Origin: Glaciecola sp947496235
GTDB lineage: Bacteria; Pseudomonadota; Gammaproteobacteria; Enterobacterales; Alteromonadaceae
Direction of reading: 5' to 3'
DNA: 64,000 bases
NCBI RefSeq assembly: GCF_050306235.1
Contig: NZ_JBLWFH010000005.1
Coordinates: 248,001 to 312,000, forward strand
Under the pieces are notes generated by a model that was not told where the DNA came from, did not search any database, and saw nothing but the letters and a program-made list of their open reading frames with translations. Below, one piece after another: positions 46,008 to 54,959 of the stretch. Made by a program: the position numbers and the translations under genes. Every line of letters starts with the position of its first letter. Position 1 is the first letter of the stretch.

Positions 46008-46256
46008 ATGGCAAAAGGTCAGTCTTTACAAGACCCATTTCTAAACGCACTTAGAAAGGAACGCATACCAGTTTCAATTTATCTGGTAAATGGGATTAAA
46101 CTACAGGGTCAAGTGGAGTCATTTGATCAGTTTGTAGTGTTGTTAAAAAATACTGTGAGTCAGATGGTATATAAGCATGCTATCTCAACGGTAGTGCCTT
46201 CACGCGCTATTACAATGCCCACAAATCACGGTGATAGTGAGGGCAATCAAGATTAA
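46008..46256 (+). CDS. hfq: RNA chaperone Hfq
   Basis: This 82-residue Sm-like protein forms a hexamer that pairs small RNAs with mRNAs. The Sm1 region (QDPFLNALRKERIPVSIYLV) and Sm2 (QMVYKHAISTVVPSR) are complete. The C-terminal tail (AITMPTNHGDSEGNQD) is short compared with E. coli Hfq (102 residues), and acidic at its very end. It lies in the standard miaA-hfq-hflX order. Confidence 0.96.
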   Translation: MAKGQSLQDPFLNALRKERIPVSIYLVNGIKLQGQVESFDQFVVLLKNTVSQMVYKHAISTVVPSRAITMPTNHGDSEGNQD

Positions 46257-46270
46257 TTGGAGTTTACTGT

Positions 46271-47557
46271 TTGTTTGATCGTTTTGAAGCGGGTGAAAAC
46301 GCTGTACTTGTTCATGTAGATTTTTCGGACGATCAAACAAAGGAAGATATCCAAGAATTGCAAATGTTGGTGTCTTCTGCTGGTGTAAACCAGTTGGCCG
46401 TTCTTACTACCAAGCGTAATGCACCACATGCCAAATATTTTGTGGGCAGTGGTAAAGCGGAAGAAATCGCCGAAGCCGTTAAAGCATTAGAAGCTGATGT
46501 GGTTATCTTCAATCATTCCTTATCTCCTGCACAAGAAAGAAATATTGAATCCTTAGTCAAATGCCGTGTGTTGGATCGCACCAGTTTGATTTTGGATATC
46601 TTTGCCCAACGAGCACGTACTCACGAAGGTAAGTTGCAAGTTGAACTTGCGCAATTAAAACACTTATCTACGCGTTTGATCAGGGGTTGGACACACTTAG
46701 AAAGACAGAAAGGTGGTATTGGGCTTAGAGGTCCAGGTGAAACCCAGCTGGAAACAGATAGGCGTTTAATCCGCGGGCGTATGAAAGCTATTATGCGTCG
46801 CCTTGAACGGGTACAAAAACAGCGAGAACAAGGGCGTCGTTCGCGCCAACGCGCTGAAATACCAACAGTTTCTTTGGTTGGCTATACCAACGCTGGCAAG
46901 TCAACGCTATTTAACAGCATTACTCAGGCTGGCGTATATGCGGCTGACCAATTATTTGCCACCCTAGACCCAACCTTGAGAAAAATTGAGATCAGTGAAA
47001 TCGGCCCAGTTATTTTAGCGGATACAGTTGGATTTATTCGCCATTTACCTCATGATTTGGTGGCGGCGTTTAAAGCAACTTTGCAAGAAACCCAAGAAGC
47101 AGACTTACTTTTACATGTGGTTGACTATTCTGACGGTCAATATAAAGAGAATATGGATCAGGTCAACAATGTATTAGAAGAGATTGATGCTCTAGAGGTG
47201 CCTCAACTCATTATTTGTAACAAAATCGACCGCTTAGAAGCTGTTTCGCCAAAGATTGATAGGGACCAAGATGGTAATCCCATTAGGGTTTGGATTTCAG
47301 CTGCTCAAGATCAAGGTATTGATTTATTAAAAAATGCCCTCACTGAACGTCTTAGACGGTCCATGGTCAATTATACATTATGCATTCCACCTGATGATGG
47401 AAAAATTCGTGGTATGTTGTATGAGTTGAATTGCATCTTGGAGCAAGAATATTCAGACAAAGGCGATTGGGTGGTAAATGTACAGATGCCAACAGCGGAC
47501 TGGCATAGAATGGATAAAAAAGTCGATAATCGATTAAGCCAATATATTGTGCATTAA
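46271..47557 (+). CDS. hflX: GTPase HflX
   Basis: This 428-residue GTPase splits stalled ribosomes after heat stress. It begins at TTG (MFDRFEAGENAVLVHVDF, like the E. coli start), with TTGGAG upstream. The N-terminal glycine-rich part (GGIGLRGPGETQLETDRR) is followed by G1 GYTNAGKS, G3 DTVGFIRHLPH and NKID. The gene follows hfq by 14 bases. The C-terminal extension has no extra domain. Confidence 0.95.
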   Translation: MFDRFEAGENAVLVHVDFSDDQTKEDIQELQMLVSSAGVNQLAVLTTKRNAPHAKYFVGSGKAEEIAEAVKALEADVVIFNHSLSPAQERNIESLVKCRVLDRTSLILDIFAQRARTHEGKLQVELAQLKHLSTRLIRGWTHLERQKGGIGLRGPGETQLETDRRLIRGRMKAIMRRLERVQKQREQGRRSRQRAEIPTVSLVGYTNAGKSTLFNSITQAGVYAADQLFATLDPTLRKIEISEIGPVILADTVGFIRHLPHDLVAAFKATLQETQEADLLLHVVDYSDGQYKENMDQVNNVLEEIDALEVPQLIICNKIDRLEAVSPKIDRDQDGNPIRVWISAAQDQGIDLLKNALTERLRRSMVNYTLCIPPDDGKIRGMLYELNCILEQEYSDKGDWVVNVQMPTADWHRMDKKVDNRLSQYIVH

Positions 47558-47672
47558 TATTGTTTTCACACTTAGTTGACCTTTTGTTACAGTTTTCGTA
47601 TCGATTGGTAAAACTATTCGAGTTTTAATCTAGTATAATAACTAGCTAACGTATTTATTGGAGTATGAACTT

Positions 47673-48812
47673 ATGGCTTGGAACGAGCCTGGCGGTAATA
47701 ACGATAAAGATCCTTGGAAAAACAAAGGCGGTAATGATCAGGGGCCACCTGATCTTGATGATGTATTAAAAAACCTCTTTGGTAAATTTGGTAAAGGTAA
47801 ATCTTCTGGTGGCGGCAGCGGTAACTTCGGCGCTAAAGGCATTGGCCTAATAGTCGCAATAGCCATCTTTATTTATGGTTTAACAGGTTTCTACACCATT
47901 AAAGAAGCGGAACGAGGTGTATTACTGCGCTTCGGTGAGTACGTAGGACTGGTAGATCCAGGTCTACAATGGAAGTTCACTTTTATTGATGAAGTGATTC
48001 CTGTCAATATTCAAGAGATTAACTCACTATCTTCTCGTGGTGCTATGTTAACAGACGATGAGAACATGGTAAGTGTAGAAATGGAAGTGCAATACCGAGT
48101 AATGGACCCCCAGCAATGGGTATTCTCGGTGGTGAATCCCAGAGTTAGTTTAAGTCACGCTTTTGATAGTGCTATTCGTTATGTGATTGGTCATTCAAAC
48201 ATGGATGATATCTTAACAGGCGGTCGTGAAGATATTCGAGGCAGAGTATTAGAAGAACTTCAGGGAATAATTGAACCTTACAAAATGGGTGTTTCAATCA
48301 TAGATTTAAACTTCTCAAACGCGCGTCCACCGGAAGAAGTGCGTGAAGCCTTTGATGATGCTATAGCTGCTCAGGAAGACCAAGTTAGGTTCATTCGTTT
48401 AGCTGAAGCCTATGCCAAAGAGCGTGAACCAGAAGCTCGCGGTGTTGTGAATCGTATGCTTGAAGAAGCTCAAGCTTATAAAGAGAGAGTTATCCTTGAA
48501 GCACAGGGTGAAGTGGCACGCTTCGAAGAGTTATTGCCTCAATACGAAGCTGCGCCTGAAGTAACACGTCAACGTTTGTACCTAGAAACTATGGAACAAG
48601 TGTTTGGTAACACCAGTAAAGTCATGGTTGATACTGAAGGTGGCAATAACATGATGTACTTGCCATTGGATAAGATTATGCAACAACAGCAACAAAATAC
48701 AACGAATAGAACTTCAACTAGCACTACACCTAGTCGTTTCCAAGACATAAACGATAGTTCTAGCAGTTCTAGCCAATCAAGTAATCGTAGTAGTAGACAG
48801 GGGAGAAATTAG
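47673..48812 (+). CDS. hflK: Membrane protease modulator HflK
   Basis: From ATG 47673 (behind TTGGAGTATG) this 379-residue SPFH/band-7 protein has a glycine-rich N terminus (AWNEPGGNNDKDPWKNKGG) and one membrane helix (GIGLIVAIAIFIYGLTGFY). The SPFH domain follows. With HflC it caps the FtsH protease. The C terminus is rich in Gln, Ser, Thr and Asn (QQQQQNTTNRTSTST), as is common. An upstream in-frame ATG at 47658 is a less likely start. Confidence 0.94.
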   Translation: MAWNEPGGNNDKDPWKNKGGNDQGPPDLDDVLKNLFGKFGKGKSSGGGSGNFGAKGIGLIVAIAIFIYGLTGFYTIKEAERGVLLRFGEYVGLVDPGLQWKFTFIDEVIPVNIQEINSLSSRGAMLTDDENMVSVEMEVQYRVMDPQQWVFSVVNPRVSLSHAFDSAIRYVIGHSNMDDILTGGREDIRGRVLEELQGIIEPYKMGVSIIDLNFSNARPPEEVREAFDDAIAAQEDQVRFIRLAEAYAKEREPEARGVVNRMLEEAQAYKERVILEAQGEVARFEELLPQYEAAPEVTRQRLYLETMEQVFGNTSKVMVDTEGGNNMMYLPLDKIMQQQQQNTTNRTSTSTTPSRFQDINDSSSSSSQSSNRSSRQGRN

Positions 48813-48815
48813 TCA

Positions 48816-49694
48816 ATGAAACCATTTGCAGCAATCCTCTTAGTAGTCGCATTATTGCTTGGATATAATTCTCTCTTTGTTGTCGAGGAAGGCACAAGAG
48901 CCATTGTTATTACTTTCGGTAAAGTAAAAATGGATGATTCTGGCACGCCTGTGGTCTATGAGCCGGGTCTACACGGAAAGATCCCGTTTTTTGCCCGCGT
49001 ACAACGACTAGATGCACGCATTCAAACCTTGGACGAACGTGCTGACCGCTTTGTTACCAGTGAAAAAGAAGACTTAATCGTTGATTCTTACGTTAAATGG
49101 CGTATTCAAGACTTTGCTCGTTATTACCTGTCGACTGGCGGAAACATTATGCAAGCAGAAACCCTGTTAAAGCAAAAAGTAACCAACGGTCTACGTTCTG
49201 AATTTGGTACACGTACTATTAACCAAATTGTTTCTGGTGAACGTTCTGAATTGATGGATGATGCGTTAACACAGGCCAGCAGTAGTTCGAATGAACTGGG
49301 TGTTGAAATTTTAGATGTGCGAGTTAAGCAAATTAACTTACCAACTGAAATCAGTAACAACATCTTTAACAGAATGCGAGCTGAACGTAACGCAGCTGCT
49401 CGAGAATACCGCTCTAAAGGTCAGGAACAAGCAGCCATAATTGAAGCTAATATAGACGCTAAAATCACTGTAATGTACGCAGATGCTGAACGAAATTCAC
49501 GTCAGTTACGCGGTGAAGGCGATGCTATTGCAGCTGAGATATATGCCAATACTTACAACAAGAACCCAGAGTTTTATTCGTTCTTAAGAAGTATGGATGC
49601 GTACAGAGCAAGCTTTAACAGTAAAAATGACATTTTGGTTGTAGAACCAGACAGTGACTTCTTTAAATATATGAAGCAAGCATCTGGCAAATAA
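48816..49694 (+). CDS. hflC: Membrane protease modulator HflC
   Basis: This 292-residue SPFH protein is the partner of HflK. An N-terminal membrane helix (FAAILLVVALLLGYNSLFVV) is followed by the SPFH region (FVVEEGTRAIVITFGKVKM). It begins three bases after the hflK stop. A good terminator follows at 49719, ending the tsaE-to-hflC block. Confidence 0.95.
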   Translation: MKPFAAILLVVALLLGYNSLFVVEEGTRAIVITFGKVKMDDSGTPVVYEPGLHGKIPFFARVQRLDARIQTLDERADRFVTSEKEDLIVDSYVKWRIQDFARYYLSTGGNIMQAETLLKQKVTNGLRSEFGTRTINQIVSGERSELMDDALTQASSSSNELGVEILDVRVKQINLPTEISNNIFNRMRAERNAAAREYRSKGQEQAAIIEANIDAKITVMYADAERNSRQLRGEGDAIAAEIYANTYNKNPEFYSFLRSMDAYRASFNSKNDILVVEPDSDFFKYMKQASGK

Positions 49695-49718
49695 TACACC
49701 AAGCTATTTGCATATCGA

Positions 49719-49746
49719 AAGCCTCTTTAAGTAGAGGCTTTTTTTT
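49719..49746 (+). terminator. Rho-independent terminator after hflC
   Basis: AAGCCTCT (49719-49726) pairs with AGAGGCTT (49733-49740), followed by TTTTTT. It lies 25 bases after the hflC stop and just before the convergent end of the GGDEF/EAL gene. Confidence 0.88.
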
Positions 49747-49771
49747 GCCTGAATTTCGCTATTTCAAGCTA

Positions 49772-51910
49772 TTAATGGTTAGCTTGATATAATTTGTTAA
49801 AGTCAGCTACCGAGCAAGGCTCACCAAACAAAAAACCTTGTACTAGATGACAATCATGATTTATCAGATAACTCTCTTGCGCTGGGGTTTCTACTCCTTC
49901 GGCAATTACCTTCAGTTTAAGGTTATTTGCCATAGCAATTATGGCATTGACTATAGCTTGATCATCTTCACTATTGGCCAAATCAATAATAAAAGAGCGA
50001 TCAATTTTTAAGGTATCAATGGGTAGATGCTTCAAATAAGAAAGTGAACAATAGCCGGTACCAAAGTCATCAACTGAAATACTGATACCAGAGTCTTTAA
50101 GTTCCTTCAGGAACATTTTTACTTTGTTGTAATTATTAATTAATACACCTTCAGTTACTTCTATTTCGAGTAAATTGGGCGCAATATTCTTTTGCGTAAT
50201 GACGTTACGGAAAAAGCCTATAAGATTAAGATCATAGATTTGTTTAGGTGAAAAATTCAAAGAAATCGGCACTACAATTTGGGCTTTTTTCTGTTGAGTT
50301 AAAATATCGCATACTTGGGTAAAGACCCAGCGACCAATGGTGTTGATAAGCTCCGACTTTTCAGCGATGGGAATGAACTCTTCAGGCGATATAGTTTCGC
50401 CGTTTAAATGCCAACGTAATAAAGCCTCTGCTTTTATAATTTGCTTACTGTGCAGGTCATAGATGGGCTGCAAAAATAGTTCAAATTGATCTTTCTCGAT
50501 GGCATGTTTCAGCGCTTCTTCTAACAGAATACGTCGTCGAGATTTGCGTTTTAAGGCTTCGGTGTAAACTACCACATCATTACTCATTGACGCTTTTGCT
50601 GTAGACAGTGCTAGGTCAGCACAACCTAATAATTCTTCGCTATTGATAGCATTTTGTGGAAAGTGTGCGACACCAATTTTGACTGACAGTTCGCAACGGC
50701 TATTGCTTTTGGTATATAAGGGTTGGCGACAAATATTGCTTATATCGCGAGCGAGCATTTCAATATTGTCTTGATTTTCATTTAGAGTGTCAGGGTCACT
50801 CGCATTCTCTAGTCGACGCATGATCATAAATTCATCGGCGCCAACACGGGTCATAAAGTCGCCCTCTTGCAATATGGCAGAGATACGTTTTACCATTTGG
50901 ATCAAAAGGTCATCACCATCAAGATAACCATATAATTCATTGACGCTTCTAAAATTCACAATATCGATATTTAACAATGCCACAGCTTGTTTGTTATCTA
51001 CTAACTGATGCAACTCTTGCCAGAAGAATTGTCTGTTTGGTAAGCCCGTAAGCGGATCATGTAGCGCCAGTTCTTCGTTGGTCTGAAGAAGATATTTTAC
51101 TCGGGAGATGTCGCTAATTGTGAAAATCCAAAAAGTGCTAAACCCTATTCCATTTAGTACAGGATGAATATTTACCTTTAGCCATTTATGCGGCGTCGGC
51201 GGAGAATGCCAATACAGTTCTCCAGCCCAAGATGTAGTACCCGATAAAATATCTTCAGAAGCTCCGTATTGCCGATCTACTAGCCCCTTAATAGTGGCTA
51301 AGATATCAAACGTTTGGTTACTCGGGCTTTTTTCGAATATTTTCCATGCTGCTGGGTTAACTTCTTTAATTACGCCTACTGAATCTGTTATTAGAACACC
51401 TATGTCAGCTTTTCTTATCGCGTCAAGTATAGGCAATTCGGTTTTTGCTTCGGCAGATTCAATTAGAAGACTTCGAATTCGTTCACTTAAATAGTCATGG
51501 CGTTCAATGACTTCATCGTTGGAAATAAGTAATTCGCGCGCTATCTGTAACGTTTCTTTTTGTTGGTGATAAAGCTGAGCCTGATTCTTAATGATTAAAA
51601 ACTGGCCTTCGGTTACATGTGCGGCGATGGCCTCTAAATAGAGTTCACCATCAGCCGTAATTTCTGTCCAGATACCGCTTTCAATCTGCCCTTGTACTTG
51701 CTTGCGCCAATATTCATTGGCATCGAACATGAAGTCATCTAAAAATAATGATTGAGAATCAATGTTAACTTGTTGGCCAACAGCAAGATTTTTGAATAAT
51801 TGACTAACCCATTCATTTTGCGCATAAATCATCTCAAACAAATTATCTTTTAATCGTTTCAAGATAATGCAATCAGCAATTCCTAAAGATTTAATCAGCG
51901 ATAGATGCAT
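49772..51910 (-). CDS. PAS-GGDEF-EAL cyclic-di-GMP protein, last gene of a GTPase operon
   Basis: This 712-residue cytoplasmic protein has an uncharacterised N-terminal region (about 1-160), a PAS domain (DAIRKADIGVLITDSVGVIK, residues about 160-280), a GGDEF domain and a C-terminal EAL domain. In the GGDEF core the motif reads GADEF (VGADEFMIM), an unusual change in the second position that could weaken cyclase activity. The EAL domain is complete: EALLRWHL, SLNFSP, EVTEG, DDFGTGYCSL, LKIDRSF and AEGVET. Phosphodiesterase activity is therefore likely. It begins four bases after the GTPase stop, so it is translationally coupled to the small GTPase. Regulation of cyclic di-GMP by the GTPase system is an inference from this operon. 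Confidence 0.88.
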   Translation of the reverse strand: MHLSLIKSLGIADCIILKRLKDNLFEMIYAQNEWVSQLFKNLAVGQQVNIDSQSLFLDDFMFDANEYWRKQVQGQIESGIWTEITADGELYLEAIAAHVTEGQFLIIKNQAQLYHQQKETLQIARELLISNDEVIERHDYLSERIRSLLIESAEAKTELPILDAIRKADIGVLITDSVGVIKEVNPAAWKIFEKSPSNQTFDILATIKGLVDRQYGASEDILSGTTSWAGELYWHSPPTPHKWLKVNIHPVLNGIGFSTFWIFTISDISRVKYLLQTNEELALHDPLTGLPNRQFFWQELHQLVDNKQAVALLNIDIVNFRSVNELYGYLDGDDLLIQMVKRISAILQEGDFMTRVGADEFMIMRRLENASDPDTLNENQDNIEMLARDISNICRQPLYTKSNSRCELSVKIGVAHFPQNAINSEELLGCADLALSTAKASMSNDVVVYTEALKRKSRRRILLEEALKHAIEKDQFELFLQPIYDLHSKQIIKAEALLRWHLNGETISPEEFIPIAEKSELINTIGRWVFTQVCDILTQQKKAQIVVPISLNFSPKQIYDLNLIGFFRNVITQKNIAPNLLEIEVTEGVLINNYNKVKMFLKELKDSGISISVDDFGTGYCSLSYLKHLPIDTLKIDRSFIIDLANSEDDQAIVNAIIAMANNLKLKVIAEGVETPAQESYLINHDCHLVQGFLFGEPCSVADFNKLYQANH

Positions 51911-51914
51911 AAGA

Positions 51915-52409
51915 CTAGCTCTCTGTGATTAATTTGCCTATTTGCTCAAACATTTCTTCTACCGACTGTCCTGTTTTAGCACTGGTGGTAAATATACGGT
52001 CAAAACTTTGCGCGTGACTGTCTACGATGGATTGATCCCATTTTATTGATTGGGGTAAATCGTCTTTGTTAATAGCTAAAATACTTGGTACATCAAGATG
52101 TTTTTTCGTTAATGAATAGATTTCCATTAATTCTGAAACAGAGCTAAAGCGGGATTTATCAGCAACGAAAATGAGACCAGAAGCGCCACGCAGGTAGCGC
52201 GGATTAAAATGGCTATATTTATCTATGCCCTCTAAATCCCATATCATAAGTTGCACGGGGCGAATGCCATTTATTAGCAGTTTTTTGTCTATTTTTACGC
52301 CAATAGAGGTTAGGTATTTTTCTGAAAAAATACCCTCTACAAACTGCTTAATTAGACTGGTTTTGCCGACCCCTGTAGGTCCTAAAACACAGATTTTCTT
52401 CTGCAACAT
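51915..52409 (-). CDS. Ras-like small GTPase
   Basis: From ATG 52409 this is a 164-residue small GTPase of the Ras/Arf superfamily. G1 is GPTGVGKT (residues 10-17), switch I has Thr34 in YLTSIGV, G3 is WDLEG (Asp58-Gly61), G4 is NKDD and G5 is SAKTG. The residue after the G3 Gly is Ile62, where Ras has the catalytic Gln61, so intrinsic GTP hydrolysis should be slow and a partner GAP is likely. There is no lipidation motif. It lies between the OmpA-domain gene (22 bases) and the GGDEF/EAL gene (4 bases). An in-frame start at 52466 overlaps the preceding gene and is less likely. Confidence 0.85.
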   Translation of the reverse strand: MLQKKICVLGPTGVGKTSLIKQFVEGIFSEKYLTSIGVKIDKKLLINGIRPVQLMIWDLEGIDKYSHFNPRYLRGASGLIFVADKSRFSSVSELMEIYSLTKKHLDVPSILAINKDDLPQSIKWDQSIVDSHAQSFDRIFTTSAKTGQSVEEMFEQIGKLITES

Positions 52410-52431
52410 AATCGTCTGATTATCTCTTGAG

Positions 52432-54177
52432 TTAATAGAGTGCGGCGAAGATGACCTTCCTAGCATTTGAATTCTTTCCTGATGTTTCTATTTGGCTTGC
52501 TGCGACCGAAACAACTTCAGTTTCAAGTAAACCACGACGCAATAACTCTCTTCTGACTTTACTTGCCCGTTCAATACTTAGCACTTCATTTCTTGACTGT
52601 GCGCCAAGTGTATCGCTAGCCCCAATGATTAGCAATGTCGGCGTAATTTGAATATTTTCAGCCAGCTGCTTCAATCGCTGAAAAGTACTCACCACTTCAT
52701 CTAGTTTTGATTGAGCTTGTGGATGCATAGTACTCTGGTTTACGTCAAATAGCACCTGAATACTGGCCAGTTGCGCACTTAACTGGCCTATCATATTTCT
52801 AATCATAGGTGCAGTAGATTCATTACTTGAATTAAGCCTGTCTTGTTTTAGCGTGGGCATGCCAATACGATCAAGGTCAATACCTGGAATGGCTGATAAT
52901 GATTTCTCTAAAGCAATCACATCAGAATATTGTGCGCTTTGTAAAGCTTCAATTTTTCCTTCATTGTAGTTAAATCGAGGATCTTCTTTAATTAACGTTT
53001 GAATTTTATTGTCAATAACCTCTGGAGCATCAGAAATGAAAGAAATTTCATTTACCTGAATCCAATCAGCTGGGAGGTTAAGAGACTCCAGCCATTGGCT
53101 CACAGAAATGGCAGACTTATCCCGTAGTAAGGTAAGCTCTATGTCTTGCAATCCTCGCACACTCGCACTTGTTACCACAATACCATTATTAGTGTTTGAT
53201 TCTCTAAGAGACGATGCAACATTCGAAGTTTGCCAACTTAAATAAGCATACCAGCCTGCCAGTCCAGCTAGAATTCCGATAAATACCCAAGCAAACCAGG
53301 CTTTTTTTGGGGGGGTACTTTTTTCTTCAAACAACAAACATTCTTCGAGAATTGGCGTGGTTTCGGCGAAGGGCGTTTTGTCACCATCAAAATTCTGAAT
53401 TTCCTTAATATAGAGTTTGTGGATGTACTCTAAGGTTGATTGCAATTTTGCTTTTGCAGAAGGAGAGATTGAACCTGTTACCGATGCAACTAATGCTACT
53501 GACGGGCCTTGCTTAATAAATAAGGTAAAATCATCGGTTTTAATTTCGTCTAATTGCTGATCGTGTTGCAGTTTGGATGAAAATGAATCCGCGACAAAAT
53601 CATTTATTGCGGTGAGCATGGCGGAAACCAATTCAGAATTTTCATCAACTTCATTGGTTAGATTCACCGCATTTAGTAAAGCACCAGTTTCCTTGTGAAT
53701 TAACAGCACATTGTGGATTTGAAACACATAGGTTTGAGATGCAACGTAAGTAGCGTAGGGCATTCCTGCTCGCCATGCGCGATAACGCCAGAAAATGGAC
53801 TCCATAGAAACTGATTTTTCGATAATTTCATTAGTCTTCTCAATAAAATCTCTTAAGCTAGCGGCTACATATTTTCTGACCAAGTCACCAACTAACGGAA
53901 AAATGTAATTCAACATTTCACCACGTTGTCGGGTGAATGAATGCTGCATACTTTCTTCAACAACTGGTATTAAAACCTTAGACACACTCTGATCGGTTAA
54001 TTCTCGATCTCGGATCGCTTCGGTCACTACCTCTTTGACCATTTCACGAGTGTTTTCCTGCAGTTCTGCTTGATGCTCTGTCAATGGTTGATGTAGCAAC
54101 AGATAACGAAGTTTTTCGAGATCCTTCTCTGCCTGTTGTTTTAATTCTTCGGGGTCGTTATCCACTAGTTTTGACAT
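52432..54177 (-). CDS. Membrane protein with cytoplasmic roadblock/longin-like domain and periplasmic OmpA domain
   Basis: This 581-residue protein has an acidic helical N terminus (1-140). A domain at about 150-265 (YVFQIHNVLLIHKETGALLN, AMLTAINDFV, VALVASVTGS) looks like a roadblock or longin fold, the usual partner fold of small GTPases. One membrane helix spans about 293-315 (AWFAWVFIGILAGLAGWYAY). A periplasmic BON-like region (about 330-415) and a C-terminal OmpA domain (GASDTLGAQSRNEVLSIERA, with the peptidoglycan-binding Asp and Arg) follow. It would tie the GTPase in the cytoplasm to the cell wall. It is the second gene of the operon, 23 bases after the coiled-coil gene. The roadblock assignment is from pattern only. 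Confidence 0.78.
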   Translation of the reverse strand: MSKLVDNDPEELKQQAEKDLEKLRYLLLHQPLTEHQAELQENTREMVKEVVTEAIRDRELTDQSVSKVLIPVVEESMQHSFTRQRGEMLNYIFPLVGDLVRKYVAASLRDFIEKTNEIIEKSVSMESIFWRYRAWRAGMPYATYVASQTYVFQIHNVLLIHKETGALLNAVNLTNEVDENSELVSAMLTAINDFVADSFSSKLQHDQQLDEIKTDDFTLFIKQGPSVALVASVTGSISPSAKAKLQSTLEYIHKLYIKEIQNFDGDKTPFAETTPILEECLLFEEKSTPPKKAWFAWVFIGILAGLAGWYAYLSWQTSNVASSLRESNTNNGIVVTSASVRGLQDIELTLLRDKSAISVSQWLESLNLPADWIQVNEISFISDAPEVIDNKIQTLIKEDPRFNYNEGKIEALQSAQYSDVIALEKSLSAIPGIDLDRIGMPTLKQDRLNSSNESTAPMIRNMIGQLSAQLASIQVLFDVNQSTMHPQAQSKLDEVVSTFQRLKQLAENIQITPTLLIIGASDTLGAQSRNEVLSIERASKVRRELLRRGLLETEVVSVAASQIETSGKNSNARKVIFAALY

Positions 54178-54200
54178 AACTATAAGTCAGGTGATTTTTA

Positions 54201-54725
54201 TCAATCACCCGCCTCTAGATTATTAGCAACATTTGCCAATAATTGGGCCAGCGTTTTACGATCGGTTTTACTGGTGGTTAGCTCGTTGGTAACGGAGTCT
54301 AACTTCGCCATTAAGCGTTCTACCGCGTCTTTTAGCTCTCCTTGCAGTTGATTAACCTCTTCATCCAAGCGTTTATGCAATTGTTGAGCATCGTCTTGGG
54401 CAGCGTTTTCGGCCATTTCCAATTGGCTACTTAATGAATTTGTGGTGTCTAGGAATGCCTGTTTGTTACTCTCTTGAATTTCGTTAGATTGTGAAAGTTT
54501 AAGTAATAAATCCGCTTGATTGTCAGCCATATTCTGCTGGACCAGGCTGAATTGCTCCGAAAAATGAGTCTGTAACTTAGACATTTCATCGGTCAAACGT
54601 TGATTTAATTGCTCAATCTTAGCGTCTAGTTCTTGTTTGGCCGCACCAAAAACAATTAATCTAAGTTGTTCTAGATCGTTCAAGGGGTCATTTGACGCGT
54701 TATCAGGAATCACTTTTGTTGCCAT
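54201..54725 (-). CDS. Coiled-coil protein, first gene of the GTPase operon
   Basis: This 174-residue soluble protein is almost wholly alpha-helical, with long heptad stretches (FGAAKQELDAKIEQLNQRL and AQQLHKRLDEEVNQLQGELK). It has no signal peptide or membrane helix. I do not recognise a family. It heads the operon with the OmpA-domain protein, GTPase and GGDEF/EAL protein (gaps of 23, 22 and 4 bases). A structural or adaptor role in the same complex is likely, but only from position. Confidence 0.75.
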   Translation of the reverse strand: MATKVIPDNASNDPLNDLEQLRLIVFGAAKQELDAKIEQLNQRLTDEMSKLQTHFSEQFSLVQQNMADNQADLLLKLSQSNEIQESNKQAFLDTTNSLSSQLEMAENAAQDDAQQLHKRLDEEVNQLQGELKDAVERLMAKLDSVTNELTTSKTDRKTLAQLLANVANNLEAGD

Positions 54726-54959
54726 AATAAAAGTCCCTTAGAATTTTGGCGATAATTCATACCTAGTTCAGGTATAAGCTATTATAACTGTATACAATTT
54801 AAGCGCTTCACACAATTATATATGAAAAGCTTTTAGAACTTAGGTAGTATAGCCGAGTTAGGGAAAAAAGAAGCCATTGGCTGTAAAAAACTCTTCGCCT
54901 TTACACCTATTAAAAATACGACAGATTTAAAAATAACAATAAAATGAGGAACCTGCGTT

